Below, piece by piece: positions 55,627 through 64,000 of a stretch of DNA of 64,000 bases. Source of the stretch: Thioalkalivibrio thiocyanoxidans ARh2 (GTDB taxonomy: Bacteria > Pseudomonadota > Gammaproteobacteria > Ectothiorhodospirales > Ectothiorhodospiraceae); assembly GCF_000385215.1 (NCBI RefSeq), contig NZ_ARQK01000050.1, forward strand, positions 17,327-81,326, given 5' to 3'. The notes beneath the pieces are model-generated. The model was given only the letters and a program-made list of their open reading frames with translations, searched no databases and was not told the DNA's origin. Every line of letters starts with the position of its first letter. Positions within the stretch are counted from its first letter, which is position 1. A program made the translations under genes and the position numbers.

Positions 55627-57507
55627 ATGGCCGGGCGCGATGACTACGGGCAGGAACAACAGGACCAGCAGCGGTTTGTTGTCCGTATTCTGCTGGCGCT
55701 GGTGCTGCTCGCCGCCGTCCTGCTCCTGATTGGCTGGCGCCTGTCGGGGCTTCAGGTCGGCGCGCATACCCATTTCACCACGCTGTCGGAGAACAACCGG
55801 CTGCGGGTGGAGCCGATTGCGCCCAGTCGTGGCGTGATCCGGGACCGGAATGGCCAGTTGCTGGCGGGCAACCGCGCCTCCTACCAGCTGGAGGTCACGG
55901 TCGAGCAGGCCGGCAATCTGGACGAACTCCTGGAGCGACTGCACGACTTTGTCGAGTTGTCGGAGGCGGATATCGAACGCTTCCGGCGTGGTGTGCGTCA
56001 GCGCCGCCCCTTCCAGCCAGTCCTGCTCAAGTCAGGGCTCGACGACACCACGGTGGCCAGGATTGCGGTCTCGCGGCACGAGTTGCCGGGGGTGGAGATC
56101 GAGGCGCGCCCGATGCGCTTCTATCCGCTCGGCGACAAGCTCTCCCATGTGGTTGGTTATGTCGGCCGGATCAACGAGCAGGACCTGGCGCGGGTCGATC
56201 CGCGCGCCTATGCCGGCAGCTCGCATATCGGCAAGATCGGCGTGGAGCGCTACTACGAGGACCTGCTGCACGGCCGTCCGGGCTACCGCCAGGTGGAGGT
56301 CAATGCCCAGGGGCGGGTCATCCGCGAACTTTCGGTGACGCCACCGGAGGCGGGTACCGACATCACCCTCACCATCGACGCGGACCTGCAGCGTGCCGCG
56401 TATCGATCCCTGGCCGGTCGCGAGGGAGCCATCGTCGCGCTGGACCCCAATAACGGCGAGGTCCTGGCGCTGGTCAGTGCCCCGGGATTCGATCCCGAGA
56501 TGTTCGTGCGCGGGATCTCCCAGGCCGACTTCTCCGATCTGCAGTCCGACCCCTCGCGGCCGCTGTTCAACCGCGCCCTGACCGGGCAGTACCCGCCGGG
56601 CTCCACGATCAAGCCGCTGGTGGGCCTGGCGGCGCTGGACGAGGAGATCACCACCGCCGATCGCAAGATGTTCGCCCGGGGCTATTTCCAGATCCCCGGC
56701 CACGAGCGGCGCTATCGCGACTGGCGCAGGGAAGGCCATGGCTGGGTGGATATGTCGCGCGCCATCGCGGTTTCCTCCGACGTGTATTTTTACGACCTTG
56801 CCCATACGATGGGTATTGACCGGATGGTGCCGATGCTGGGGGCGTTCGGGATCGGGCAGCGCGTCGGTATTGATTCGACGGGCGAGCGCGCGGGCATCCT
56901 CCCGAGCCGCGACTGGAAGCGGGCGACACACGACCAGGTCTGGTTCCCCGGCGAGACCCTGATCACCGCGATTGGCCAGGGCTACATGCTGTCGACGCCG
57001 CTGCAGATGGCGGACTTCACGGCGACGCTGGCCGGGCGTGGGCAGCGCATCCAGCCACGTCTGTTGCAGTCGATGGACAACGACAATGGCGAGTTCGAAC
57101 GGTTGCTGCCGCAGCCCCGCGAACCGGTGCAAACGGCCCCGGAGCACTGGGACACGATTCACGAGTCGCTGATCGAGGCCGTGCATGAGCGGCACGGCAC
57201 CGCCTGGGGCTCGATTGGCAGTCGCCCGCCGACGGACTATCGCATCGCAGGCAAGACCGGCACTTCGCAGGTCTTCGGGCTGGCGCAGGACGAAGAATAC
57301 GACGAGGACGAGCTGCCCCGGCACCTCTGGGATCACGCCTTGTTCGTCGGCTATGCGCCTGCGGATGATCCGCAGATCGCGGTCGCCGTGCTGGTCGAGC
57401 ACGGGGGGTCGGGCGGCCGCGTGGCGGCCCCCATTGCCCGCGAGGTGATGGACGCCTTCCTGAAGGATGACGCCGGGATGACGCTCGACGTCGGAGAAGA
57501 CCAATGA
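55627..57507 (+). CDS. mrdA: Penicillin-binding protein 2
   Basis: 626 residues from ATG at 55627; a TTG 24 bases earlier is less likely. The elongasome transpeptidase that works with RodA. It has a membrane anchor (about 20-42), a pedestal domain, and the transpeptidase domain with STIK (active Ser), SSD in SSDVYFYDLAH and KTGTSQV. It is coupled to rodA through an ATGA overlap. The rsfS-rlmH pair that often precedes mrdA is absent; ppa is upstream instead. Confidence 0.96.
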   Translation: MAGRDDYGQEQQDQQRFVVRILLALVLLAAVLLLIGWRLSGLQVGAHTHFTTLSENNRLRVEPIAPSRGVIRDRNGQLLAGNRASYQLEVTVEQAGNLDELLERLHDFVELSEADIERFRRGVRQRRPFQPVLLKSGLDDTTVARIAVSRHELPGVEIEARPMRFYPLGDKLSHVVGYVGRINEQDLARVDPRAYAGSSHIGKIGVERYYEDLLHGRPGYRQVEVNAQGRVIRELSVTPPEAGTDITLTIDADLQRAAYRSLAGREGAIVALDPNNGEVLALVSAPGFDPEMFVRGISQADFSDLQSDPSRPLFNRALTGQYPPGSTIKPLVGLAALDEEITTADRKMFARGYFQIPGHERRYRDWRREGHGWVDMSRAIAVSSDVYFYDLAHTMGIDRMVPMLGAFGIGQRVGIDSTGERAGILPSRDWKRATHDQVWFPGETLITAIGQGYMLSTPLQMADFTATLAGRGQRIQPRLLQSMDNDNGEFERLLPQPREPVQTAPEHWDTIHESLIEAVHERHGTAWGSIGSRPPTDYRIAGKTGTSQVFGLAQDEEYDEDELPRHLWDHALFVGYAPADDPQIAVAVLVEHGGSGGRVAAPIAREVMDAFLKDDAGMTLDVGEDQ

Positions 57508-58622
57508 TCAGTGTAACGGGGCGCGAAATGCCGCTGGGCCAGTGGGTGCTGGGACGGCTCCGCCTGGATGGCGTGTTGCTGGTATTAATTGGGGTCCTGC
57601 TGCTGGTGGGGCTGGCGGTGCTGTTCAGTGCCTCCGGCGAGAGCATGATCGCCTTGGAGCGACAGACCATGCGCATCGGCCTGGGCGTGGCCGCGATGGT
57701 GCTGGTCGCGCAGATCCCGGTGCGCACCCTGCGGTCCCTGGCGCCGTGGCTGTTTCTGGCCGGGATCGCGCTGCTGCTGGCGGTCATGGTCGCCGGCGAG
57801 ATCGGCAAGGGGGCGCGGCGCTGGCTGGATCTCGGCTTCATGCGCTTCCAGCCCTCGGAAATCATGAAGCTGGCCGTGCCGATGATGGTGGCCTGGTACC
57901 TGTCGACCCGGAACGACCGGCCGCGGTTTCGCGATCTGCTAATTACGGTGCCGATGATTCTGGTGCCCGTGTTCCTGATCATGCGCCAGCCGGACCTGGG
58001 GACTGCGATGCTGGTGGGCGCCGCGGGCTTTCTGGTGATCTTCCTGGCGGGTTTGAGCTGGCGCTGGTTTGTCGGGCTTGGACTGGCCGCGGCCGCCGCA
58101 ATCCCGGCGTTGTGGCTGCAGATGCATGATTATCAGCGCCAGCGGGTGCTGACGCTGTTCAATCCGGAGTCCGACCCTCTTGGGGCGGGTTATCATATTA
58201 TTCAGTCCAAGATCGCGATCGGCTCTGGTGGGCTGTACGGCAAGGGCTGGCTGAATGGCACACAGTCGCACCTCGACTTCCTGCCCGAGCGCTCGACGGA
58301 TTTCATTTTTGCGGTGTACGCCGAGGAATTCGGCTTTATCGGTGTCGCCCTTATGCTGTTGCTGTATTTTGCGATCGTGGCGCGCGGGCTGTGGATCTCC
58401 GCCCTGGCCCAGGATCGCTTCGCCCGCCTGCTGGGCGGGAGCCTGGCGCTCACCTTTGCCGTCTACATGGTGGTGAATATCGCCATGGTGACGGGGCTTC
58501 TGCCCGTGGTGGGCGTGCCGCTTCCGCTGGTGAGCTATGGCGGCACATCATTGGTGACGCTTATGGTCGCCTTCGGTATTCTCATGAGCATTGCGTCGCA
58601 ACAGCGCCTGGTGAATCGATGA
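57504..58622 (+). CDS. rodA: Rod shape-determining glycosyltransferase RodA
   Basis: 372 residues, about ten membrane helices of the SEDS family. It polymerises lipid II for side-wall growth. Seen are FQPSEIMKLAVPMMVAWYL, the catalytic-Asp loop QPDLGTAMLVGAAGF, and FLPERSTDFIFAVYAEEFGFIG. It overlaps mrdA and mltB by four bases each (ATGA). Confidence 0.97.
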   Translation: MISVTGREMPLGQWVLGRLRLDGVLLVLIGVLLLVGLAVLFSASGESMIALERQTMRIGLGVAAMVLVAQIPVRTLRSLAPWLFLAGIALLLAVMVAGEIGKGARRWLDLGFMRFQPSEIMKLAVPMMVAWYLSTRNDRPRFRDLLITVPMILVPVFLIMRQPDLGTAMLVGAAGFLVIFLAGLSWRWFVGLGLAAAAAIPALWLQMHDYQRQRVLTLFNPESDPLGAGYHIIQSKIAIGSGGLYGKGWLNGTQSHLDFLPERSTDFIFAVYAEEFGFIGVALMLLLYFAIVARGLWISALAQDRFARLLGGSLALTFAVYMVVNIAMVTGLLPVVGVPLPLVSYGGTSLVTLMVAFGILMSIASQQRLVNR

Positions 58623-59644
58623 CCCTGAACCTCCGCCCCCTGGGCACCCTTCGTTCCGGCCTCCTGCAGGCCGGGCTGATCCTGTCACTGGGGGCCTGTT
58701 CCCTGTCGAGCGTCTCGGGGTCCGAGTTTCGCGCCGGCGACCCGCCGTACCTGGAGCGCGAGGAGGTCCAGGCCTTTATCGACGAACAGGTCGAGGCGGG
58801 CATGGATCGCGACGAGCTGGAGGGCATGTTCGCCGAGGCCGATCCCCAGCAGCGCATCCTTGACCTGATCGCGGCGCCCGCCGAGGCACGTCCGTGGAAG
58901 GACTATCGCCCGATCTTCGTGAACGACCTGCGCGTCGAGCGCGGTGAACGCTTCATGGAGGAGCAGGCCGAGTCCCTCGCCCGCGCCGAGGAGGCCTTTG
59001 GCGTCGAACAGGAAATGATCACCGCGATTATCGGCGTGGAGACCAACTACGGGCGCAATACCGGGGGCTTCCGCGTGTTCGATGCCCTGGTCACGCTGGG
59101 CTTCGATTATCCGCCGCGGGCGGACTTCTTCCGCAAAGAACTGGGCGAGTTCCTGACCCTGGTGCAGGAGGAGGACCTGGATGTCCGCGAGACACGGGGT
59201 TCCTACGCCGGTGCCATGGGGCGCGGACAGTTCATCTCGTCGAGCTATCGCCACTACGCAGTGGACTTCGACGGCGATGGTCGGCGTGATCTGCTCAATT
59301 CCTGGCCGGATGCGATTGGCAGTGTCGCCAACTATTTCCGCGAGCATGGCTGGCAGACCGGCGAGCCCGTGGTCGCGCGTGCCCGGGTCGAGGGCGATGC
59401 CCACGAGGAACTGATCAGCCGCAATTTCCAGGCGCGCTTCGATCTCGACGAACTCGCCGAGCACGGCATCTATCCCGACGAGTCCGTGGCCGAGGACGGG
59501 AAATACTCGTTCATCCGCCTCGAGGGCGAGGACGGCTACGAGTACTATCTCGGGTATCCCAATTTCTATGTGATTACTCGCTACAACCGGAGCCCGCTGT
59601 ATGCGATGGCTGTCCACCAGCTGGCCGAGGCCTTTGCCGAGTAA
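58619..59644 (+). CDS. mltB: Membrane-bound lytic murein transglycosylase B
   Basis: 341 residues, GH103. The lipobox LSLGAC (Cys26) makes it an outer-membrane lipoprotein. The catalytic Glu lies in IIGVETNYGRNTGGF, and GAMGRGQFISSSYRHYAVDFDGDG is conserved. Start is set by the ATGA overlap with rodA. Confidence 0.95.
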   Translation: MTLNLRPLGTLRSGLLQAGLILSLGACSLSSVSGSEFRAGDPPYLEREEVQAFIDEQVEAGMDRDELEGMFAEADPQQRILDLIAAPAEARPWKDYRPIFVNDLRVERGERFMEEQAESLARAEEAFGVEQEMITAIIGVETNYGRNTGGFRVFDALVTLGFDYPPRADFFRKELGEFLTLVQEEDLDVRETRGSYAGAMGRGQFISSSYRHYAVDFDGDGRRDLLNSWPDAIGSVANYFREHGWQTGEPVVARARVEGDAHEELISRNFQARFDLDELAEHGIYPDESVAEDGKYSFIRLEGEDGYEYYLGYPNFYVITRYNRSPLYAMAVHQLAEAFAE

Positions 59645-60605
59645 ACGGTGCCGGGCTGGCGCGGCGTTCTTCGCGCTGGCCGCCCTGCTCGCGCTGGTGC
59701 TGGCGGGGTGCTCGTCTACTCCCGACCGCGAGGCCGACCCGGACCGTCCGCTGGGAGATGCGGCCTATGACGCCTACCCGGACCCCGATGACATCCCGCA
59801 GGACCTGGCGCTGATCCCGGACGCGGTGCCGAAGGACGAGCCGCCGAGTCGCTACGGGAACCCGCCCGAGTACGAGGTCTTCGGGCAGCGTTACCGCACC
59901 CTGCGCACCAGCACCGGATTCGAGGAAGAGGGCCTGGCCTCCTGGTACGGGACCAAGTTCCACGGGCGGCGCACGTCCAGTGGCGAGCCCTACGACATGT
60001 ATGCAATGACGGCGGCCCACAAGACGTTGCCGCTGCCGACCTATGTCGAGGTCGTGAACCTGGAGAACGACCGCCGCGTGATCGTGCGGGTCAACGATCG
60101 CGGTCCCTTCGTGGACGACCGCATTATCGATCTTTCCTACGCGGCTGCTCACCGACTGGACATGACCGACGCCGGTGTGGCCCCGGTGCGCATCCGTGCG
60201 GTGGGGCCGGACGACGTGGACACGCCGCGCGTGGCCGACTCACGCGCGCCGGAGCCGGAACCGATCGAACTGGCCGAGGCCGGTGAGGGCGCCAACACCC
60301 GCGTGGCCGCGACATCGTCCGATGACACCCCGACTTCTGCCGAGTCGAATGCCGCCGAGACGTCCGAGAACAACGGTCGATGGGTGCAGGTCGGTGCGTT
60401 TGCCGAACGCCGGGCGGCGGAGGAGATCCAGCGGGATCTCCAGGCCCTCGGGTTCGAGTCGGTCGAGATCTCGACGCTGGAACGCGACGCGCAGTCGGAT
60501 CTGCACCGCGTCCGCATCGGCCCGCTGGAGGAGGTCGCTCTGCAGGAGGCCACCGAACGCCTGCAGGAGGCCGCCCATGTCGACTACCGCATTGTCGACG
60601 ACTGA
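59601..60605 (+). CDS. rlpA: RlpA family septal-ring lytic transglycosylase, lipoprotein
   Basis: 334 residues. The only in-frame ATG lies 44 bases inside mltB, so the genes overlap in different frames. The leader ends LVLAGCSS, a lipobox. A double-psi beta-barrel (about 110-205: GLASWYGTKFHGRRTSSGE and VRVNDRGPF) is followed by a disordered Ala/Glu/Thr linker and a C-terminal SPOR domain (about 260-334) that targets denuded septal glycan. Confidence 0.94.
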   Translation: MRWLSTSWPRPLPSKRCRAGAAFFALAALLALVLAGCSSTPDREADPDRPLGDAAYDAYPDPDDIPQDLALIPDAVPKDEPPSRYGNPPEYEVFGQRYRTLRTSTGFEEEGLASWYGTKFHGRRTSSGEPYDMYAMTAAHKTLPLPTYVEVVNLENDRRVIVRVNDRGPFVDDRIIDLSYAAAHRLDMTDAGVAPVRIRAVGPDDVDTPRVADSRAPEPEPIELAEAGEGANTRVAATSSDDTPTSAESNAAETSENNGRWVQVGAFAERRAAEEIQRDLQALGFESVEISTLERDAQSDLHRVRIGPLEEVALQEATERLQEAAHVDYRIVDD

Positions 60606-60636
60606 CGACACCGCGCATCGCTGAATTTATATAGGT

Positions 60637-60668
60637 GGGGCCCGTTTGCGTTCATCTGCGCGGGCCCC
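60637..60668 (+). terminator. Possible terminator between rlpA and dacA
   Basis: GGGGCCCG (60637-60644) pairs with CGGGCCCC (60661-60668) over a 16-base loop, 31 bases after the rlpA stop. No T-run follows, so termination is uncertain; it may instead mark a processing site. Confidence 0.4.
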
Positions 60669-60711
60669 GTCTGCTATCGTTAGCCATCTCTACAGGAGGC
60701 CTTGAACCGCC

Positions 60712-61959
60712 ATGACCCCGCCGCTTCGTTCTTTCGCCCGCCGCGCCCTGATGACCCTGTCGCTGGCCGCGTGCATTGCCGCCATGCCGGTCATGGCGGA
60801 CGAGCCACTGCCGGTTCCGGGTAGTGGCGGGGCCATGCCGAGCGGGGTGCCCAGCCCGCCGTCGGATGTGACCGCCAAGAGCTACGCGCTGATGGACTTC
60901 GACTCCGGACTGATGCTGGCCTCGCGCGAGGCGGATGTTGACCGCGAACCGGCGAGCCTGACCAAGCTGATGACGGCCTATGTCGTGTTTGGCGAGATCC
61001 GTGACGGGCGGCTGGGGCTCGAGGACACGGTGACGATCAGCGAGCGGGCCTGGCGCACGGGCATGCGGGGCGCGTCGCGCATGTTCATCGAGGTCGGCGA
61101 CGAGGTGAAGGTCGAGGACCTGCTGCGCGGGATGATCGTCCAGTCCGGAAATGATGCCTCCACTGCATTGGCCGAGGCCGTGGCCGGTTCCGAGGGCGCG
61201 TTTGTCGACATGATGAACAGCCAGGCGCGTGAACTCGGGATGATGAACTCGTATTTCACCAATTCGCACGGGCTGCCGTCCGACGAGCCGCAGTCCACCT
61301 CTGCCCAGGACATGGCATTGCTGGCGCGGGCGCTGATTCGCGAATTCCCCGACCTGTACGGCTACTACAGCGAGCGCTCGTTCGAATACAACGACATCTC
61401 GCAGAGCAACCGCAACATGCTGCTGTGGCGGGATGCCGGATTCGACGGCCTGAAGACGGGGTGGACCTCCGCGGCTGGCTACAACCTGGTCTCGTCGGCG
61501 GAGCGCAACGACCGCCGTCTGGTTGCCGTGGTCCTGGGAATCGAGGCCTCCAATCATCAGGAGGGCGGGACCCGCCGCGCCAACGAATCGCAGGCCCTGG
61601 TGAGCTGGGGCATGCGCTTCACCGAGCCGCAGCGGCTGTTCGAGGCGGGCACGCCACTTGGCAGCCCGCGTGTCTATCGCGGAACGGACAGCGAGGTGTC
61701 GGTCGGGGTGGCCGAGGACTTCTGGGTGATCGTGCCGCCGGGTCGTGGCGATGGGCTGGAGGCCTCGATGGAGCTGAACCAGCCGCTGGAGGCTCCGCTG
61801 GCCGCGGGGGCCGCGGTGGGCGAGGTGCAGGCCCGTCTGAATGGCGAGGTCATCGGGCAACAGCCAGTTGTGGCCCTCGAAGAGATCGAGGAGGGGGGGC
61901 TGGTGCGTCGCCTGTGGGATGGCGCCGCCCTGTCGCTGCGCTCGGTCTGGCCGTTCTGA
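60712..61959 (+). CDS. dacA: D-alanyl-D-alanine carboxypeptidase (PBP5/6 family)
   Basis: 415 residues. A signal peptide is followed by the penicillin-binding domain with SLTKLM (active Ser), SGNDAS and KTGWTS. The C-terminal domain (about 300-385) and a final amphipathic segment (LWDGAALSLRSVWPF) probably anchor it to the inner membrane. It trims the fifth D-Ala from peptidoglycan. AGGAGG lies upstream. It is followed by the dat gene after 12 bases. Confidence 0.95.
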   Translation: MTPPLRSFARRALMTLSLAACIAAMPVMADEPLPVPGSGGAMPSGVPSPPSDVTAKSYALMDFDSGLMLASREADVDREPASLTKLMTAYVVFGEIRDGRLGLEDTVTISERAWRTGMRGASRMFIEVGDEVKVEDLLRGMIVQSGNDASTALAEAVAGSEGAFVDMMNSQARELGMMNSYFTNSHGLPSDEPQSTSAQDMALLARALIREFPDLYGYYSERSFEYNDISQSNRNMLLWRDAGFDGLKTGWTSAAGYNLVSSAERNDRRLVAVVLGIEASNHQEGGTRRANESQALVSWGMRFTEPQRLFEAGTPLGSPRVYRGTDSEVSVGVAEDFWVIVPPGRGDGLEASMELNQPLEAPLAAGAAVGEVQARLNGEVIGQQPVVALEEIEEGGLVRRLWDGAALSLRSVWPF

Positions 61960-61971
61960 ACCGAGGCGCGT

Positions 61972-62856
61972 GTGGGCGTTGCGTACTTCAATGGCGAGTT
62001 CATGCCGCTCGAATCCGTGCGGATCTCGCCGCTGGATCGCGGGTTCCTGTTCGGGGATTCGGTCTACGAGGTGATCCCCAGTTATGCCGGCGAGCTGTTT
62101 CTGCTGGAGGAACACCTGCAGCGGCTGCAGCGCTCGCTGGACGCCATCCGCCTCGAATCGCCCCTGTCGTTCGACCAGTGGCGGGCCATGCTCGAGGAGC
62201 TCGTCCGGCGCAACGAGGGGGACGGGCCCGTCGATCTTGGCCTGTATCTGCAAGTCACGCGAGGCGTTGCCCCGCGCGACCACGCGTTTCCTGCCGGCGG
62301 CGTGCCCACGGTCTTTGCGATGGCCAGTCCGATCGCGCCACTGCCGGACACGATCCACCAGGCCGGGGTTGCGGCGGTGACGCGGCCCGATACGCGCTGG
62401 TCCCGCTGTGACATCAAGGCTACTACGCTGCTAGCGAACGTGCTTGCGCGTCAGGAGGCGCGTGAACACGATGCGGTCGAGGCCATCCTGCTGCTGGACG
62501 GTCAGGTGACGGAGGGTGCGGCGAGCAATGTGTTCGCCCTGGTCGACGGTACGCTGGTGACACCTCCGCTGGCGTCATCGCTGCTGCCGGGGGTCACCAG
62601 GGCCCTTGTGCTGCGCCTGGCGGCCCAGTGCGGTCTCGATGTCGTGGAGCGCGACCTGTCCGAGTCCGAGTTGCGTGCGGCCGGCGAGATCTGGCTGACC
62701 AGTTCCACCAAGGAGCTCCTGCCGGTTTGCCGCCTCGATGGCCATCCCGTCGGAGCCGGGGTGCCCGGTCCGGCCTGGGAGGCGGTTCATGCCGCGTATC
62801 AGGAAGAGAAATCCAGGGCAACGCAGTCCCGGCTGGAAGCCAAGGGGTGTGCATGA
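61972..62856 (+). CDS. dat: D-amino-acid transaminase (class IV PLP enzyme)
   Basis: 294 residues from a GTG start. The PLP lysine lies in DIKATTLLANVLARQEA, and the start VAYFNGEFMPLESVRISPLDRGFLF contains the fold-IV Asp-Arg-Gly. Dat transaminates D-Ala and D-Glu, linking D-amino acid pools to the wall. Sandwiched between dacA and ybeD, it is a frequent member of this operon. Branched-chain or aminodeoxychorismate lyase activity cannot be excluded by eye. Confidence 0.88.
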   Translation: MGVAYFNGEFMPLESVRISPLDRGFLFGDSVYEVIPSYAGELFLLEEHLQRLQRSLDAIRLESPLSFDQWRAMLEELVRRNEGDGPVDLGLYLQVTRGVAPRDHAFPAGGVPTVFAMASPIAPLPDTIHQAGVAAVTRPDTRWSRCDIKATTLLANVLARQEAREHDAVEAILLLDGQVTEGAASNVFALVDGTLVTPPLASSLLPGVTRALVLRLAAQCGLDVVERDLSESELRAAGEIWLTSSTKELLPVCRLDGHPVGAGVPGPAWEAVHAAYQEEKSRATQSRLEAKGCA

Positions 62857-63122
62857 CAGACGAACGCGAGAGCCTGATCGAGTTTCCCTGTCGTTTTCCG
62901 ATCAAGGTCATGGGGGACTCGCACCCGGAACTCCTGGAGGCCGTGGAGGCCTGTGTGGCCGAGCATGTGCCGGACCCGGAGGATGCCGTGATCCAGCAGC
63001 GCGCCTCCAGTGGCGGGCGCTTCGTCGGCATCACCATCACCTTCACCGCGACCAGCCAGGCCCAGCTCGATGACCTCTACCGGGCCCTGGGGCGTTGCGA
63101 CCGGGTCCGCATGATCCTGTGA
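62853..63122 (+). CDS. ybeD: YbeD family protein (DUF493)
   Basis: 89 residues. IEFPCRFPIKVMG and FVGITITFTATSQAQLDDLYRAL fit the small ACT-like YbeD family, next to lipB in most gammaproteobacteria. ATGA overlap with dat and GTGA overlap with lipB. Confidence 0.94.
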   Translation: MTDERESLIEFPCRFPIKVMGDSHPELLEAVEACVAEHVPDPEDAVIQQRASSGGRFVGITITFTATSQAQLDDLYRALGRCDRVRMIL

Positions 63123-63841
63123 CCGGCCCGCTCGTCCCCGGGCCCGTGGTCCGCCTGCTGGGTACGCAGCCCTATATCCCCGTCTGGCAGGCGATGCAGC
63201 TCCAGGCCCGGGAACGCGATGCGGCCCGTCCGGACGCGTTCTGGTGCGTCGAACATCCCCCCGTCTTTACCCAGGGCCGTAACGGCCGCGCCGAGCACCT
63301 GCTGGATTCCGGCGCGACACCGGTGGTGGCGATCGATCGCGGGGGGCAGGTGACCTGGCATGGCCCCGGGCAACTGGTCGTCTACACGCTGGTGGACCTG
63401 CCGCGGCTGGGCATCGGGGTCCGGCGCCTGGTCGAGGGCCTGGAGCAGGCGGTGATCGATACGCTCGCGCAATCGGGTATCCATGCGCAGCGTCGGGAGA
63501 AGGCGCCGGGGGTGTATGTCGGCGGGGCCAAGATTGCGGCGCTGGGCCTGCGCATCCGGCACGGACGCAGCATCCATGGGCTGGCGCTCAACATCGCCCC
63601 CAATCTGTCACCGTTTCAGCGCATGAACCCCTGTGGCTATCCCGGGCTCGCCGCGACCTCCATGCAGCATCTGCTCGGCCCGGTGGATGCCACCCGCGTC
63701 CGCGAGCAGCTGCTCGCCCATCTCGTCGAGCAGCTGTTTCCCGCCGAGGCCGCGAGCATCCGGCATGAGCCCTCTTTGCCGCCTGAGCTCGTCCGTGTGC
63801 TGGCGCTGGGGCGTTGTCCCGCGCCCTCAGGCTGGGACTAG
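63119..63841 (+). CDS. lipB: Octanoyltransferase LipB
   Basis: 240 residues from the GTG that overlaps the ybeD stop (GTGA). It moves the octanoyl chain from ACP to lipoyl domains. The catalytic pair is visible: Lys in GGAKIAALGLRI and Cys in NPCGYPGLAATSM. The family signature RGGQVTWHGPGQLVVYTLVDL is also there (mapped at about residues 80-100). No lipA start follows within the last 159 bases. Confidence 0.96.
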   Translation: MTGPLVPGPVVRLLGTQPYIPVWQAMQLQARERDAARPDAFWCVEHPPVFTQGRNGRAEHLLDSGATPVVAIDRGGQVTWHGPGQLVVYTLVDLPRLGIGVRRLVEGLEQAVIDTLAQSGIHAQRREKAPGVYVGGAKIAALGLRIRHGRSIHGLALNIAPNLSPFQRMNPCGYPGLAATSMQHLLGPVDATRVREQLLAHLVEQLFPAEAASIRHEPSLPPELVRVLALGRCPAPSGWD

Positions 63842-63911
63842 TTCGGCTTCTGGAGTTTACGGTGCCTTCGGCCGGCCGCCTGCCAAGCGCTGTTTCGGCA
63901 GCGCACCCCGA

Positions 63912-63941
63912 GGTACTTTCTTGCTTGCCCAAGAAAGTACC
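63912..63941. repeat. Hairpin within a probable dispersed repeat
   Basis: GGTACTTTCTTG and CAAGAAAGTACC form a perfect 12-bp stem with a six-base loop. It is flanked by GC-rich non-coding sequence running to the window end (63842-64000), in which I see no gene. The stem plus the following AAAGAAGGGCACCC resembles multi-copy intergenic repeats of Xanthomonas and related gammaproteobacteria. Confidence 0.55.
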
Positions 63942-64000
63942 CAAAGAAGGGCACCCGGATTCCGCCCGGGGACCTTGCTCCAGGGCCCTCGGGCCGGCGG

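Overview
The window is a dense, high-GC stretch of core chromosome from a gammaproteobacterium. Gene orders match the gammaproteobacterial norm: yibN-grxC-secB-gpsA beside envC, rplU-rpmA-obgE divergent from ispB, gmk-rpoZ-spoT, lptD-surA-pdxA-rsmA-apaG-apaH, rng-yhdP-tldD-pmbA, and mrdA-rodA-mltB-rlpA-dacA-ybeD-lipB. Several traits suggest a halophilic or alkaliphilic sulfur-oxidising relative of Ectothiorhodospiraceae/Thioalkalivibrio: the GC content, acidic proteins, a BCCT osmolyte transporter with an acidic tail, and a persulfide-type ArsR sensor beside a rhodanese. That placement is inference, not proof. I see no prophage, insertion sequence, integrase or CRISPR array, and no gap longer than about 240 bases without a gene.

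Layout. 1-9.8 kb: the clpB 3' end, convergent gdhA, a lipoprotein hydrolase, a zinc-ribbon metallopeptidase, a BCCT transporter, two small proteins, then the leftward operon ArsR-rhodanese-grxC-secB-gpsA. 9.9-15.1 kb: envC, ctpA, a DJ-1 family gene, yebC and ruvC-ruvA (no ruvB follows). 15.2-22.7 kb: a DUF3617 protein, a matrixin-like protease, two tiny membrane proteins, then leftward rplU-rpmA-(terminator)-obgE-proB and ridA-recG. 22.9-27.3 kb: ispB, tRNA-Pro(CGG), gmk, rpoZ, spoT. 27.4-33 kb, mostly leftward: an EAL-HDOD/chorismatase/mutM operon, rpmB-rpmG, and a membrane GGDEF-EAL protein.

33.2-46.3 kb, rightward: a translationally coupled LysR / inactive glutamine-amidotransferase-like / Pro-Glu-rich / AI-2E family transporter operon, then rng, yhdP, a nitrilase-family amidase, tldD, a small unknown gene and pmbA. 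46.3-54.7 kb, leftward: adk, lptD, surA, pdxA, rsmA, glk, apaG, apaH, with a 17-bp perfect inverted repeat between adk and lptD. 55-63.8 kb, rightward: ppa, then the elongasome and peptidoglycan genes mrdA, rodA, mltB, rlpA and dacA, a D-amino-acid transaminase gene, ybeD and lipB. The window ends in a non-coding hairpin that resembles a dispersed repeat.

Functional themes are cell-envelope construction (lptD, surA, yhdP, envC, mrdA-rodA-mltB-rlpA-dacA), ribosome and RNA functions (L21, L27, L28, L33, Obg, RsmA, RNase G, omega, SpoT, tRNA-Pro), DNA repair (RuvCA, RecG, MutM) and signalling ((p)ppGpp, c-di-GMP-type domains). The most interesting accessory signals are the pseudo-amidotransferase operon at 33.2-36.5 kb, the predicted persulfide sensor in front of the rhodanese gene, and a matrixin-type protease split by a long coiled coil.
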